In this document: positions 43,926-51,830 of the stretch, piece after piece | How positions within the stretch are numbered: the stretch's first letter is position 1 | Layout: every line of letters begins with the position of its first letter | Assembly: GCA_016209885.1 (NCBI GenBank) | Contig: JACQVF010000099.1 | Span: 1-64,000 of the forward strand | DNA: 64,000 nucleotides | From: Gemmatimonadota bacterium | Lineage (GTDB): Bacteria > Gemmatimonadota > Gemmatimonadetes > Longimicrobiales > Gaopeijiaceae | Reading direction: 5' to 3' | Program-made: the position numbers and the translations under genes | The notes under the pieces: generated by a model | Database searches by the model: none | The model's input: only the letters and a program-made list of their open reading frames with translations | What the model was told of the DNA's origin: nothing

Positions 43926-44761
43926 TCCGCGAACTCCACCGTGACGCGCTGCGGGATGATTCCCGCGTCGAACCCGCGGTCGAGGAAAAGCTGCACGGCG
44001 CGGCGTCCATCCGGCCCGTAGTCGAGGGCGCGCGCGTTCACGTACATCCCCACGAACTCGCGCGTGCCCTCGCGAGGAAGTCCGCGGGCAAACCGCATGG
44101 CGTAGTCGAGGGCGGGCTCGGGATTCGCCAGTGCATAGGCAATGGAGTCCCGGAGGTGGCCCGAGATCCGGCGGATGAGCCCCGCACCCAGGTCGCGGCG
44201 GATCACGTTGCCTCCCAGAGGGAGCGGAAGGCCCCCCGTCGCTCCGGCCCACCACGCGCCCAGATCCTCCACGAGCGTGAGCCCTGCAGCGCGGAACGTG
44301 AGCTGACCTTCGTGAATGACCACCCCCGCGTCCGCGAGGCCCGCCGCCACGTGCTCGAGAATACGGTCGAACGGAACGACCACGGGGACCACCGCAGGCT
44401 GGTACAGACGGAGCGCGAGGTTCGCCGAGGTGAGCTCGCCCGGGATCGCGACCTTCCGGCCCGCCAGCGCCTCGTGATCGAGCGGTTCCCGTGCCACAAT
44501 GCGCGGCCCGTACCCCTCGCCCATGGACGCGCCGTGCGGAAGGAGCACGTAGCGGTCGGCCAGATAGGCGTACGCGTGGATCGAGACCGCCGTGAGCGCC
44601 AGCTCGCCCGCCAGCGCCCCGCGGTTCAACGTCTCGATGTCCGCAAGCTTGTGGTGGAACTCGATGCCAGGTGTCTCGATCAGCCCCGCAGCCAGGGCAT
44701 AGAACATGAACGCGTCGTCGCTGTCCGGCGAATGGGCGACACGAATGATCCTGTGGTCCAT
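43922..44761 (-). CDS. mqnD: 1,4-dihydroxy-6-naphthoate synthase MqnD (futalosine menaquinone pathway)
   Basis: MqnD converts cyclic dehypoxanthine futalosine to 1,4-dihydroxy-6-naphthoate. The 279-residue product has a periplasmic-binding-protein-like fold without a signal peptide. Family segments are AHSPDSDDAFMFYAL, HHKLADIETLN, HGASMGEGYGP and VVIHEGQLTF with its catalytic-region His. It shows that the organism makes menaquinone by the futalosine route. The other mqn genes are not in the window. The ATG start is clear; the stop is shared with repeat R2. Confidence 0.92.
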   Translation of the reverse strand: MDHRIIRVAHSPDSDDAFMFYALAAGLIETPGIEFHHKLADIETLNRGALAGELALTAVSIHAYAYLADRYVLLPHGASMGEGYGPRIVAREPLDHEALAGRKVAIPGELTSANLALRLYQPAVVPVVVPFDRILEHVAAGLADAGVVIHEGQLTFRAAGLTLVEDLGAWWAGATGGLPLPLGGNVIRRDLGAGLIRRISGHLRDSIAYALANPEPALDYAMRFARGLPREGTREFVGMYVNARALDYGPDGRRAVQLFLDRGFDAGIIPQRVTVEFAD

Positions 44762-45001
44762 GGGGGCGCATGTTAGACCGGCGTCGCGCCAAGGTCAAAC
44801 CGGAAGCGCAGGCTAACGGCGCCGGGCAGGGTGCGGGTGGGAAGCCGACTCTGCGGACGTTTCCGAACGCAGAGGGGTATTCCGGGATGGCGGCGCTGAC
44901 GGCCGGGCAAGCTCCGGGCGCCGCGCGGGCTCGTCCGGCAGGCCGCGGGGGGTGCGCGTGAACAGGGCGCCGCGGGCGCCCGGATCGTTGGGAGGCTCGT
45001 G

Positions 45002-46180
45002 ATGATCCGGTACGACTATCTCATCGTGGGCGGGGGCATGACCGCGGACGCGGCGACCCGTGGCGTCCGCGAGGTGGATTCCGGGGGTAGCATCGGCGTG
45101 ATCGGTGCCGAAGCCCACGCGCCGTATGACCGGCCGCCGCTGTCCAAGGGGCTGTGGAAGGGCGGTGGCGAGGATAGGATCTGGCGCGGAACGGCAGAGC
45201 TGGGGACCGACCTGCATCTCGGGCGCCGGATCGTTGCGCTGGATCCCGGGCGGAAGGCGGTCCGCGACGACCGGGGTACGGTCTATGGTTACGGCAAGCT
45301 GTTGCTGGCAACCGGAGGTAGGCCGAGGCGCCCGTGGCCGGAGGGTGAGCGCGTCGTGTATTTCCGCACGGTCGAGGACTATCGGCGCGTGCGCGCGCTG
45401 GCCGATGCCGGGGCTCGGTTTGCGGTCATCGGAGGTGGCTTCATCGGCTCGGAGATGGCCGCTGCGCTGCGCATGTACGGGTGCGATGTGAGGATGCTTA
45501 TGCCCGAGGCGGGCCCGGGTGCGCGCATCTTCCCGCCGGATCTGGCCGACTTCCTGGCAGGGTTCTACCGCGAGAAGGGAGTGGAGGTTGTTGCGGGTGA
45601 AGGCGTCCGCGCACTGGAGGCGGGTGCCGAAGAGGTTGTCATCGGCACGACGGCGGGCCGCGAGCTCGTGGTGGACGCGGTCGTCGCGGGGCTCGGCATC
45701 GAGCCGAGCATCGAGCTCGCCGCTGAAGCGGGGCTGGAGGTGGGGAACGGGATCGTGGTGGACGAGTTCCTGCGCACGAGCGATCCTGAGGTCTACGCGG
45801 CCGGCGACGTGGCAAGCTTCCACAACCCGTCTCTGGGGCTACGCCTGCGCGTGGAGCACGAGGACAATGCAAACACGATGGGGCATGCGGCCGGCCGGGC
45901 GATGGCGGGCGAAGGAGAGCCCTATTATCACCTTCCGTTCTTCTATTCGGATCTCTTCGAGTTGGGATACGAGGCCGTGGGTTCGCTGGACGCGGGTCTG
46001 AAGATGGTAGCCGACTGGAAGGAGCCGTACCGCGAGGGCGTGCTCTATTACTTAAAGGGTGGGCGTGTGTGCGGGGCGCTGCTCTGGAACGTCTGGGGAC
46101 AGGTGGACGCAGCGCGCGCGTTGATAGCAGAGCCGGGCCCGCATCACCCCGAGAGTCTCAAGGCTCGCCTCCCGGCGTAA
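45002..46180 (+). CDS. FAD-dependent pyridine nucleotide-disulphide-family oxidoreductase (ferredoxin-reductase-like)
   Basis: The product (392 residues from ATG 45002, with GGAGG six bases upstream) has an N-terminal FAD dinucleotide fold (YDYLIVGGGMTADAATRG), an NAD-binding fold (FAVIGGGFIGSEMAAAL) and the second FAD motif (EVYAAGDVASF). PYDRPPLSKGLWKG is typical of the ferredoxin reductase/AIF group. No redox-active CxxC is present, so it is not a thioredoxin-reductase type. It likely passes electrons from NAD(P)H to a ferredoxin or quinone. No ferredoxin gene is adjacent. Confidence 0.85.
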   Translation: MIRYDYLIVGGGMTADAATRGVREVDSGGSIGVIGAEAHAPYDRPPLSKGLWKGGGEDRIWRGTAELGTDLHLGRRIVALDPGRKAVRDDRGTVYGYGKLLLATGGRPRRPWPEGERVVYFRTVEDYRRVRALADAGARFAVIGGGFIGSEMAAALRMYGCDVRMLMPEAGPGARIFPPDLADFLAGFYREKGVEVVAGEGVRALEAGAEEVVIGTTAGRELVVDAVVAGLGIEPSIELAAEAGLEVGNGIVVDEFLRTSDPEVYAAGDVASFHNPSLGLRLRVEHEDNANTMGHAAGRAMAGEGEPYYHLPFFYSDLFELGYEAVGSLDAGLKMVADWKEPYREGVLYYLKGGRVCGALLWNVWGQVDAARALIAEPGPHHPESLKARLPA

Positions 46181-46360
46181 GGCTTGGGGCGCCGAACGCC
46201 GGCGCAGTCCCGGCAGAGTGCGGACCACAGCCCTCGCGGGCGAGGCGCCGTCGGCGAACCAGAATCCACCGTTTCCTACGGCCTCCCCGGATGCAGAGGA
46301 GCCCAACCCGAGCGCGACGGGCTGGGCTCCTCTGCGGCCCGAGTGCGGGCCGACGCCGCG

Positions 46361-46375
46361 TTCAGCGACCTGTTA
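46361..46375. repeat. Gene-end repeat R2, copy 3 (TTCAGCGACCTGTTA)
   Basis: Identical to copy 1 at 16085. Its final TTA (46373-46375) is the TAA stop of the cold-shock gene on the minus strand. Confidence 0.65.
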
Positions 46376-46582
46376 GGAGACGCGCACGACGTTCTGGGCC
46401 CTGGGGCCCTTGGCCTCCTCGACAATGTCGAACTCGACTCGGTCGCCTTCGGCGAGCGACTTGAAGCCGCTGCCCTGGATGGCCGAGTGATGGACGAAGC
46501 AGTCCTTCCCTCCGTTCTCCGGCGTGACGAAGCCGAAGCCCTTCTGGTCGTTGAACCACTTTACCTTTCCGGTGGTACGCAT
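46373..46582 (-). CDS. Cold-shock domain protein (CspA family)
   Basis: This 69-residue protein is a single cold-shock domain with RNP1 (KGFGFV) and RNP2 (CFVHHSAI), preceded by [10 protein letters not shown]. It binds single-stranded RNA and DNA and acts as an RNA chaperone. AGAGGAG lies seven bases before the ATG. A consensus promoter at 46777-46805 gives a leader of about 190 nt, of the size seen for cold-induced csp genes. A hairpin with a U-rich tail lies inside this leader. Confidence 0.95.
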   Translation of the reverse strand: MRTTGKVKWFNDQKGFGFVTPENGGKDCFVHHSAIQGSGFKSLAEGDRVEFDIVEEAKGPRAQNVVRVS

Positions 46583-46697
46583 ACCGTACTCCTCTGGGTG
46601 TGGATGAGTCGAGGTCCGGTATGTCCGTACCCATCGATCATCGCAGTGTTGACGGGCATATTCGCCCCCCGCCGCGGGCGTGCGCGAGCGACAAGAA

Positions 46698-46727
46698 AAG
46701 GACCGAGACGAGAGCCGTCCGGTCCTT
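46698..46727 (-). terminator. Attenuator-like hairpin in the csp leader
   Basis: On the minus strand AAGGACCG pairs with CGGTCCTT (8 bp, loop 14 nt) and TTCTTG follows, giving a short U-rich tail. It lies about 45-75 nt into the predicted csp transcript. It may be a conditional terminator, or a structure that changes at low temperature. Confidence 0.45.
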
Positions 46728-46776
46728 CATCTACCGTCCTGGGCCCACTCAGGCCCGAAGCCTCACTCGCGGATCT

Positions 46777-46805
46777 AATTTAGCTTGCAGCCGGGATCGG
46801 GTCAA
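46777..46805 (-). promoter_or_regulatory. csp promoter
   Basis: On the minus strand TTGACC (46805-46800), a 17-nt spacer and TAAATT (46782-46777) give one of the best sigma-70 matches in the window. Transcription would start near 46770, about 188 nt before the csp ATG. Confidence 0.65.
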
Positions 46806-46881
46806 GGTCGGCCGGGAGGCCGGGGAAGCCGGGAGGCCGGGAGGCCGAACTGCGTGAGTCGGGGCGGGGTAGCAGGTGGCC

Positions 46882-48189
46882 ATGACGGACGCGGCAGCCG
46901 GCCGACAGGCGGAGCTAGCCATCCGCATCAAACGTCACTCCCGCGATGTCGGCTTCGATCTCGTGGGGATCGCGGATCCGCGGCGGAGCGACCACCTCCG
47001 CCTTTTCGAGGAGTGGCTGGCGAGCGGGTGGCACGGCGAGATGGCGTACCTGGCCCGCCCGGACGCGGTGCGGCGGCGGGCCGACCTCGCCCTCACCCTC
47101 GAATCGGTGCGATCGGTGCTGATCGTCGCACACGACTACTACCTGCCCGAGGCCGAGGGAATGCCCGACGATCGGTCGCGCGGCGTGATTGCGCGCTACG
47201 CGCGCGGCCGGGACTATCACAAGGTCGTGAAGCGTCGCCTGCAGGCGCTGCGTCGCCGTATCGAGGCCGACGTGGGTAGGCCCGTGGTGGCCCGGGTCTA
47301 CGTGGACAGCGGACCGATCCTGGAGCGGGAGCTGGCCCAACGTGCCGGTCTCGGCTGGTTCGGGAAGAACACGATGCTCATCAACCCGGGGCGCGGTTCC
47401 TACTTCTTCCTCGGTGCCCTGCTTCTCGACCTCGATCTTCCCGCGGACGCGGCGTTCGCGGGAGGGCATTGCGGGACCTGCCGGCGCTGCCTGGACGCCT
47501 GCCCGACGGGCGCCCTCAAGGGCTACGGCCCGGATGGCGCTCCCATCATGGACGCGCGGCTCTGCATCTCCTACCTCACGATCGAGCACCGGGGTGCGAT
47601 CCCGAGGGAGCTCCGGCTCCTCATGGGCAATCGCATCTTCGGCTGTGATATCTGCCAGGAGGTGTGCCCGTGGAACGGGCCGAAGTTCGTGCAGATCACG
47701 ACGGAGCCGGCGTACCGGGCGAGGCGAGCGGTGCCCGGGGGCGGGGCTGGGGGCAGCCCGCACACCGATCCGGGCAGACGAACAGGTCACGCCACCGCGA
47801 CAGCGGAGGCGATGGCTGAGCGAGCGGGAGTGTGCGCGGCGAGCGCGTCGCGAGGCGTCCCCGGGGCCGATGGCCCGCGCCTGCTCGATCTCATGAGGAT
47901 GAGCGAGGCGGAGTGGGACGAGTTCTCGCGGGGGAGCGCGATCCGGCGAGCCAGACGCGCCGGCTTTCTGCGCAACGTGGCCGTCGCGCTCGGCAACTGG
48001 GGGTCGCCGGAAGCCGTGCCGGTCCTCGCTGCCGCGCTTTCGGATCCGGAGCCGTTGGTGCGCGGGCACGTGGCCTGGGCGCTGGGGCGGATCGGGACCG
48101 TCGAGGCGCTTGGCCACGTACGGCAGCAGCTATCCGCGGAACTGGACCCTTGGGTCAGGGAGGAGTTGGAGTCAGCCTTGACGAGCTGA
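46882..48189 (+). CDS. queG: Epoxyqueuosine reductase QueG with HEAT-like C-terminus
   Basis: QueG is a cobalamin and 4Fe-4S enzyme that reduces epoxyqueuosine to queuosine in tRNA. The 435-residue product has GFDLVGIADPRRSDHL, the substrate segment YARGRDYHKVVKRRL, YVDSGPILERELAQRAGLGW, and two cluster motifs: CGTCRRCLDACPTGAL and CDICQEVCPWN. It is longer than the usual roughly 380 residues: a Gly/Ala/Arg-rich insert of about 50 residues follows the second cluster motif, and a HEAT-like helical repeat ends the protein. ATG 46882 is chosen; GTG 46876 is possible. It diverges from csp. Confidence 0.92.
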   Translation: MTDAAAGRQAELAIRIKRHSRDVGFDLVGIADPRRSDHLRLFEEWLASGWHGEMAYLARPDAVRRRADLALTLESVRSVLIVAHDYYLPEAEGMPDDRSRGVIARYARGRDYHKVVKRRLQALRRRIEADVGRPVVARVYVDSGPILERELAQRAGLGWFGKNTMLINPGRGSYFFLGALLLDLDLPADAAFAGGHCGTCRRCLDACPTGALKGYGPDGAPIMDARLCISYLTIEHRGAIPRELRLLMGNRIFGCDICQEVCPWNGPKFVQITTEPAYRARRAVPGGGAGGSPHTDPGRRTGHATATAEAMAERAGVCAASASRGVPGADGPRLLDLMRMSEAEWDEFSRGSAIRRARRAGFLRNVAVALGNWGSPEAVPVLAAALSDPEPLVRGHVAWALGRIGTVEALGHVRQQLSAELDPWVREELESALTS

Positions 48190-48318
48190 GAGATCAAGCG
48201 GCGGGCTGTGATCCAGGCCTCGGGCTTCTGGCTCCCTGGTTCCTGAGCTGCCTGATTGCTCTGGACTCTCCGTCGCTCGGGCCAAAGACAACGGTGGCGG
48301 CTTCCTCGACCGTTATGC

Positions 48319-48347
48319 TTGTCAAATGCGCGCGTCCAGGCGATGTT
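48319..48347 (+). promoter_or_regulatory. Candidate promoter of the desaturase gene
   Basis: TTGTCA (48319-48324), a 17-nt spacer and GATGTT (48342-48347) lie 83 bp before the desaturase ATG. The start would be near 48354, just before a strong hairpin. The -10 match is modest. Confidence 0.4.
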
Positions 48348-48361
48348 ACCTAGTACGCGGG

Positions 48362-48409
48362 GGGGACCGACAGTGGGGTTCCATTGTCTGTCGGTCCCCT
48401 GTCTCTTTT
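48362..48409 (+). terminator. Perfect 12-bp hairpin with T-tract between queG and desaturase
   Basis: GGGGACCGACAG (48362-48373) pairs with CTGTCGGTCCCC (48388-48399) across a 14-nt loop; TGTCTCTTTT follows. It could terminate queG transcripts 170 bp after the stop. If the promoter at 48319 is used, it lies at the 5' end of the desaturase mRNA and could act as an attenuator or thermosensor. Confidence 0.7.
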
Positions 48410-48429
48410 CCCTCCGTCATGGAGCGCCC

Positions 48430-49512
48430 ATGGCTGGCTACGCCGTTCTTGCCTATCCCTGGTGGGTGTCTCTGTTTTTCCTGCTCGTCGCGGGGCATCT
48501 GACGAACATCTGCGTGACCCTCTACCTGCACCGTTCCGCCACCCATGGAGGCGTGAGGTTTCATCCGGTGGCCGACCATGCCATGCGCTTCTGGCTCTGG
48601 CTCACGACGGGGATGGTCACGCGGGAATGGGTGGCGGTGCACCGGAAGCATCACGCGTTCTCGGATCGGGAGGGCGATCCCCATTCCCCGGCCGTCGAGG
48701 GCTTCTGGCACATTGTGTTGGGTGGTGTCTTCTTCTACCAGAGGGCGGTCAGAGATCGAGAGCTGCTTGAGAAGTACGGCAAGGGGTGTCCGGATGACTG
48801 GGTCGAGCGGAACGTCTATTCGCGGCATTCGTTCGCCGGGATCCTGGGGGTGGTCCCGGTCTGCATCTATCTGTTCGGGGTGGGACTCGGGCTCCTGGTG
48901 TGGACCGGGCTGGCGATCTGGATGCCCATCCTGGGGAACGTGATCAACGGGATCGGCCACTCCCTGGGGTACCGCAACTTCGATACCAAAGACGAGAGCC
49001 GCAACATCTATCCATTCGGGTTCTGGATCGTGGGCGAGGAGCTGCACAACAACCATCACGCGGACCCGCGCTCGGCCACGTTTCGGGCGCAGCGGTGGGA
49101 GTTCGACATCGGCTGGATCTACATCCGGCTGCTCGAGCTGCTGAGGCTGGCGGAGGTGGTCTATGCCCGGACGCTGACCGCCAGTGAGTTCGCCGCCAGG
49201 TACTACCGTGACAATCTGGCGGGACCGCTTGCCGAGCGGCTGGACCGCGCCGCCGCCGGCGTGGAGGGCGCCCGCGCGCAGGCGGCCGCCGGGCTCGAGC
49301 GGGCGAGGGATGGTGCTCGGGCGCAGCTCCAACAGGTGCGGAGAGGCCTGGACCATGCGCGGGCGGGCGCGCGCACGGAGCTGGAGCAGGCCAGAGCGCG
49401 GCTCGACCAGGCGCGCGACCGGGCGTCCATGGTGCTGGACCGGGCGAAGGTGAGCGTCGAGCAGGCCGGCGGCCCCACAAGACTGCCGGAAGGGCTCGAG
49501 GCCGGCGGCTGA
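48430..49512 (+). CDS. Membrane fatty-acid (acyl-CoA type) desaturase with coiled-coil tail
   Basis: The 360-residue product has four hydrophobic helices and the three His boxes of delta-9 desaturases: HRSATHGG, HRKHHAF and HNNHH. It inserts a double bond into acyl chains at the membrane and raises fluidity. Residues of about 270-350 form a long Ala/Arg/Glu-rich helix (ARAQAAAGLERARDGARAQL) with heptad-like spacing, which is not part of the desaturase fold and resembles a phasin-like or apolipoprotein-like coil. GGAG lies five bases before the ATG. A strong hairpin precedes the gene. Confidence 0.9.
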   Translation: MAGYAVLAYPWWVSLFFLLVAGHLTNICVTLYLHRSATHGGVRFHPVADHAMRFWLWLTTGMVTREWVAVHRKHHAFSDREGDPHSPAVEGFWHIVLGGVFFYQRAVRDRELLEKYGKGCPDDWVERNVYSRHSFAGILGVVPVCIYLFGVGLGLLVWTGLAIWMPILGNVINGIGHSLGYRNFDTKDESRNIYPFGFWIVGEELHNNHHADPRSATFRAQRWEFDIGWIYIRLLELLRLAEVVYARTLTASEFAARYYRDNLAGPLAERLDRAAAGVEGARAQAAAGLERARDGARAQLQQVRRGLDHARAGARTELEQARARLDQARDRASMVLDRAKVSVEQAGGPTRLPEGLEAGG

Positions 49513-49560
49513 TCAGGGCCGACCCTCGAGGCCAACGCTTCGTGAGCTGCTGGTGAGCTG

Positions 49561-51402
49561 CTAACCGCCTGCCGCACCCCTGCGGGCGAACCACGTGCGC
49601 CGCGCCAGGTATAGCGCGCCGAGGACCGCCAGCACCATGAGAGGGCCCGTGAAGATCATGAAGAGGGTGCGCTTGCGGGTGGCGTCCTCGTCCCGCAGCC
49701 GCTGGGCCTCGTTGCGCACGGCGGCGAGGTGTCCCAGGACATCAGCGTAGCCGTACCACCAGGCGTAGTCCGGGCTCATGTGGAAGGCGCCCTTGTACGA
49801 CTTGAGGTTCGCGAAGAAGAACATGTCGAAGTAGTCGCGCTCGATGGGCGTCACGTCGTAGTAGAGGCTCGTGGGCGAGTGGAACGCGATGCCGCCCGGC
49901 ATCTCGATGGCGGTGAACCGCGGGCCGCGCAGCAAGCCCGCCGAGACCTGGCCGTGGCTCGGCTCGATGAGCCCTTCCTCGTAGAGCCCCCGGAGGATCT
50001 CCTGTCCTTCCAGGACGAGGGCGTCGCCGGCAAGCTTGTGGGCGTCGGCGGACTCGAGATAGCTCCGCGCCTTGTCCTCCGAGTGGCAGATCAAGCAGAC
50101 TTTCACCATCTCGTTCCGCTTGGCCTGGTTCTCGGGCGTCGCCGTGATATCGCGCACCTGTCCGAGCGCGGCCTGCACGCCCATCCCCCATACGATCTTG
50201 CGCGTCATATTGTGGCTGGCGTAGCGGGCGCCGTCGTCGCCCACGTAGATCATGTGGCAGTAGGCGCAGGTGGGCGCGTCCCACGTCGCCTCCGGGAGCG
50301 GGCGCGTCCAGTCCCAGTGCCGGCCGCGGGCCGCGTAGATGGAGCCGTGCTTCGAGCTCATGTAGGCCTCGTAGTTCGGGTGGTCAGGCCCCATGTGGCA
50401 GGTGAAGCACGCCTCGGGCTTACGGGCCTCCTCCAGGTTGAAGGCATGGCGGGTGTGGCAGGCGATGCAGCCGTTGCGGTAGGGCAGGCTGCTGGTGTCG
50501 ACATACTTCTGCTCGGCATCGCTCCAGTAGCGTGCATCCGTGGCGCCCGCCTGCGCGTGGCAGGGGTCGCAGCCCATCTCCATCACCTTGCGCGGCATCT
50601 GGTTGTAGTGCGGGACGCCGATGTTGCGCTCCCAGTTGATGCCGAGCTCGCCGGGCCCGGGACCGTAGGAGTGGCCGGCGTCGAGCACGTGCTCCTGGTA
50701 GATCTGAGCGTGGCAGGCGGCGCACGTCGTTTCCGGCACGCGGCCCTTGCTCGCCATGATGGAGTCGTGGTTCGTGCCGTGGCAGTCCGCACAGCTCATC
50801 TGCGGGCGAGGGAACGTGACGCGGGGATTCTGGACGCCGGGCCGGCCCATGGTGCTGGCGGCGAACTGCGCCACGATGGTGGGATTGAAGCGGCGGTGGC
50901 AGTCGGCGCAGGCGGTCGGGTCGAGCGTGCCCCGGGGGAGCTCAGCCCGGATTCGTGGCGCTGCCTGCGGGAGCGCGCGAACGTACTCGTAGATCGTCTG
51001 GAGCTCCTCGTCGTTCACGACCTCGTGCGGAAAGGGAGGCATGATGGCGCGTGGGCTCCGGACCTGCGCGCGGAAGGCCTCGAACGAGAGCGGAGTCTGG
51101 ATGAGCGACGGCCCGACGCCGCCGCGGCCGCTGGCGCCGTGACAACCCAGGCAGCCCTTCTCGATGTAGAGCGTCTCGCCCGACTCCAGCGGCGCCTCCC
51201 GCTCCTCTCCGCGTTGGGCCATGCCCTGGCCGGAGGCCGGGCCGGGCAGCGTGAGCTGGCCCGTGAGGATCGCGAGGACGGAGAGGAAGGCGGTGCGCTC
51301 CCGCGGTCTGCGGGCAGCGCTGGGGACGTCGCAGTCGTGCGGGCCGCGGAAGCGCGCGAGGAAGCGCATGGAGGGCGAAGAAAGCCGACGGGTTGCTCGC
51401 AT
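49561..51402 (-). CDS. Nine-haem c-type cytochrome: class I cytochrome c fused to HAO-like octahaem domain
   Basis: The 613-residue product has nine CxxCH motifs, with Cys at 84, 165, 204, 227, 278, 312, 332, 379 and 436. The first belongs to a small class I cytochrome c domain (YIEKGCLGCHGASG, then MPPFPHEVV with an axial Met). The other eight match the octahaem hydroxylamine oxidoreductase-like family. The Tyr-rich end (KGAFHMSPDYAWWYGY) follows the last haem, and a C-terminal helix (578-600) anchors the protein. A signal helix spans about 37-60, after an unusually long polar N-region. It probably handles nitrogen or sulfur oxyanions in the periplasm; the direction is not known. GGAGG precedes the ATG at 51402. 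Confidence 0.85.
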   Translation of the reverse strand: MRATRRLSSPSMRFLARFRGPHDCDVPSAARRPRERTAFLSVLAILTGQLTLPGPASGQGMAQRGEEREAPLESGETLYIEKGCLGCHGASGRGGVGPSLIQTPLSFEAFRAQVRSPRAIMPPFPHEVVNDEELQTIYEYVRALPQAAPRIRAELPRGTLDPTACADCHRRFNPTIVAQFAASTMGRPGVQNPRVTFPRPQMSCADCHGTNHDSIMASKGRVPETTCAACHAQIYQEHVLDAGHSYGPGPGELGINWERNIGVPHYNQMPRKVMEMGCDPCHAQAGATDARYWSDAEQKYVDTSSLPYRNGCIACHTRHAFNLEEARKPEACFTCHMGPDHPNYEAYMSSKHGSIYAARGRHWDWTRPLPEATWDAPTCAYCHMIYVGDDGARYASHNMTRKIVWGMGVQAALGQVRDITATPENQAKRNEMVKVCLICHSEDKARSYLESADAHKLAGDALVLEGQEILRGLYEEGLIEPSHGQVSAGLLRGPRFTAIEMPGGIAFHSPTSLYYDVTPIERDYFDMFFFANLKSYKGAFHMSPDYAWWYGYADVLGHLAAVRNEAQRLRDEDATRKRTLFMIFTGPLMVLAVLGALYLARRTWFARRGAAGG

Positions 51403-51410
51403 CAGAACGA

Positions 51411-51426
51411 CCTCCGACGCCGGAGG
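51411..51426 (-). promoter_or_regulatory. Hairpin covering the Shine-Dalgarno of the nine-haem cytochrome gene
   Basis: CCTCCG (51411-51416) and CGGAGG (51421-51426) pair across four bases. On the minus strand the GGAGG ribosome-binding site is inside the stem, eight bases before the ATG. Opening of the hairpin could control translation. Confidence 0.4.
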
Positions 51427-51623
51427 AATGGGCGTACTGCGGACACGAAAACGAATATCTGTGTGGTTCGACGGCGCGGCAACGGTCTCAAATGCCGGTG
51501 GTAGTCTCGAACGCCGGTTCGGCTGCAGGGGGGCGATGTCGCGTGGCTGGCTTGGTCGCCCTCCGCAATCTCGGTATGGCGGGGGCCGCCCGCAGCGATC
51601 CGGTGGGGACGAAGGGGACTGTC

Positions 51624-51649
51624 TTCTCCGTACGCATTCTCCGTACGCA
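51624..51649. promoter_or_regulatory. Perfect tandem 13-bp repeat between cytochrome and ClC genes
   Basis: TTCTCCGTACGCA occurs twice head to tail (51624-51636, 51637-51649), each with the palindrome CGTACG. It lies in the 428-bp divergent gap 51403-51830 and may be a double operator. TTGACT at 51716 and AT-rich sequence around 51727-51735 suggest promoters, but no full match stands out. Confidence 0.45.
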
Positions 51650-51830
51650 CCGGGGGACGCCGCGCTGCCCTCGGGGGGGCGTGTTCCCCAAAGGGATGCT
51701 ACGTCGAGTGGGTGCTTGACTAGTTCACCATTATTGGGGCCATCATTCGTGATCCCCGTCCACTCGATGCGAGCGGCGTTCGGATTCTTCGTCGACCGAA
51801 ACGTGACATGAACCGGACGACTCCTCGCGC

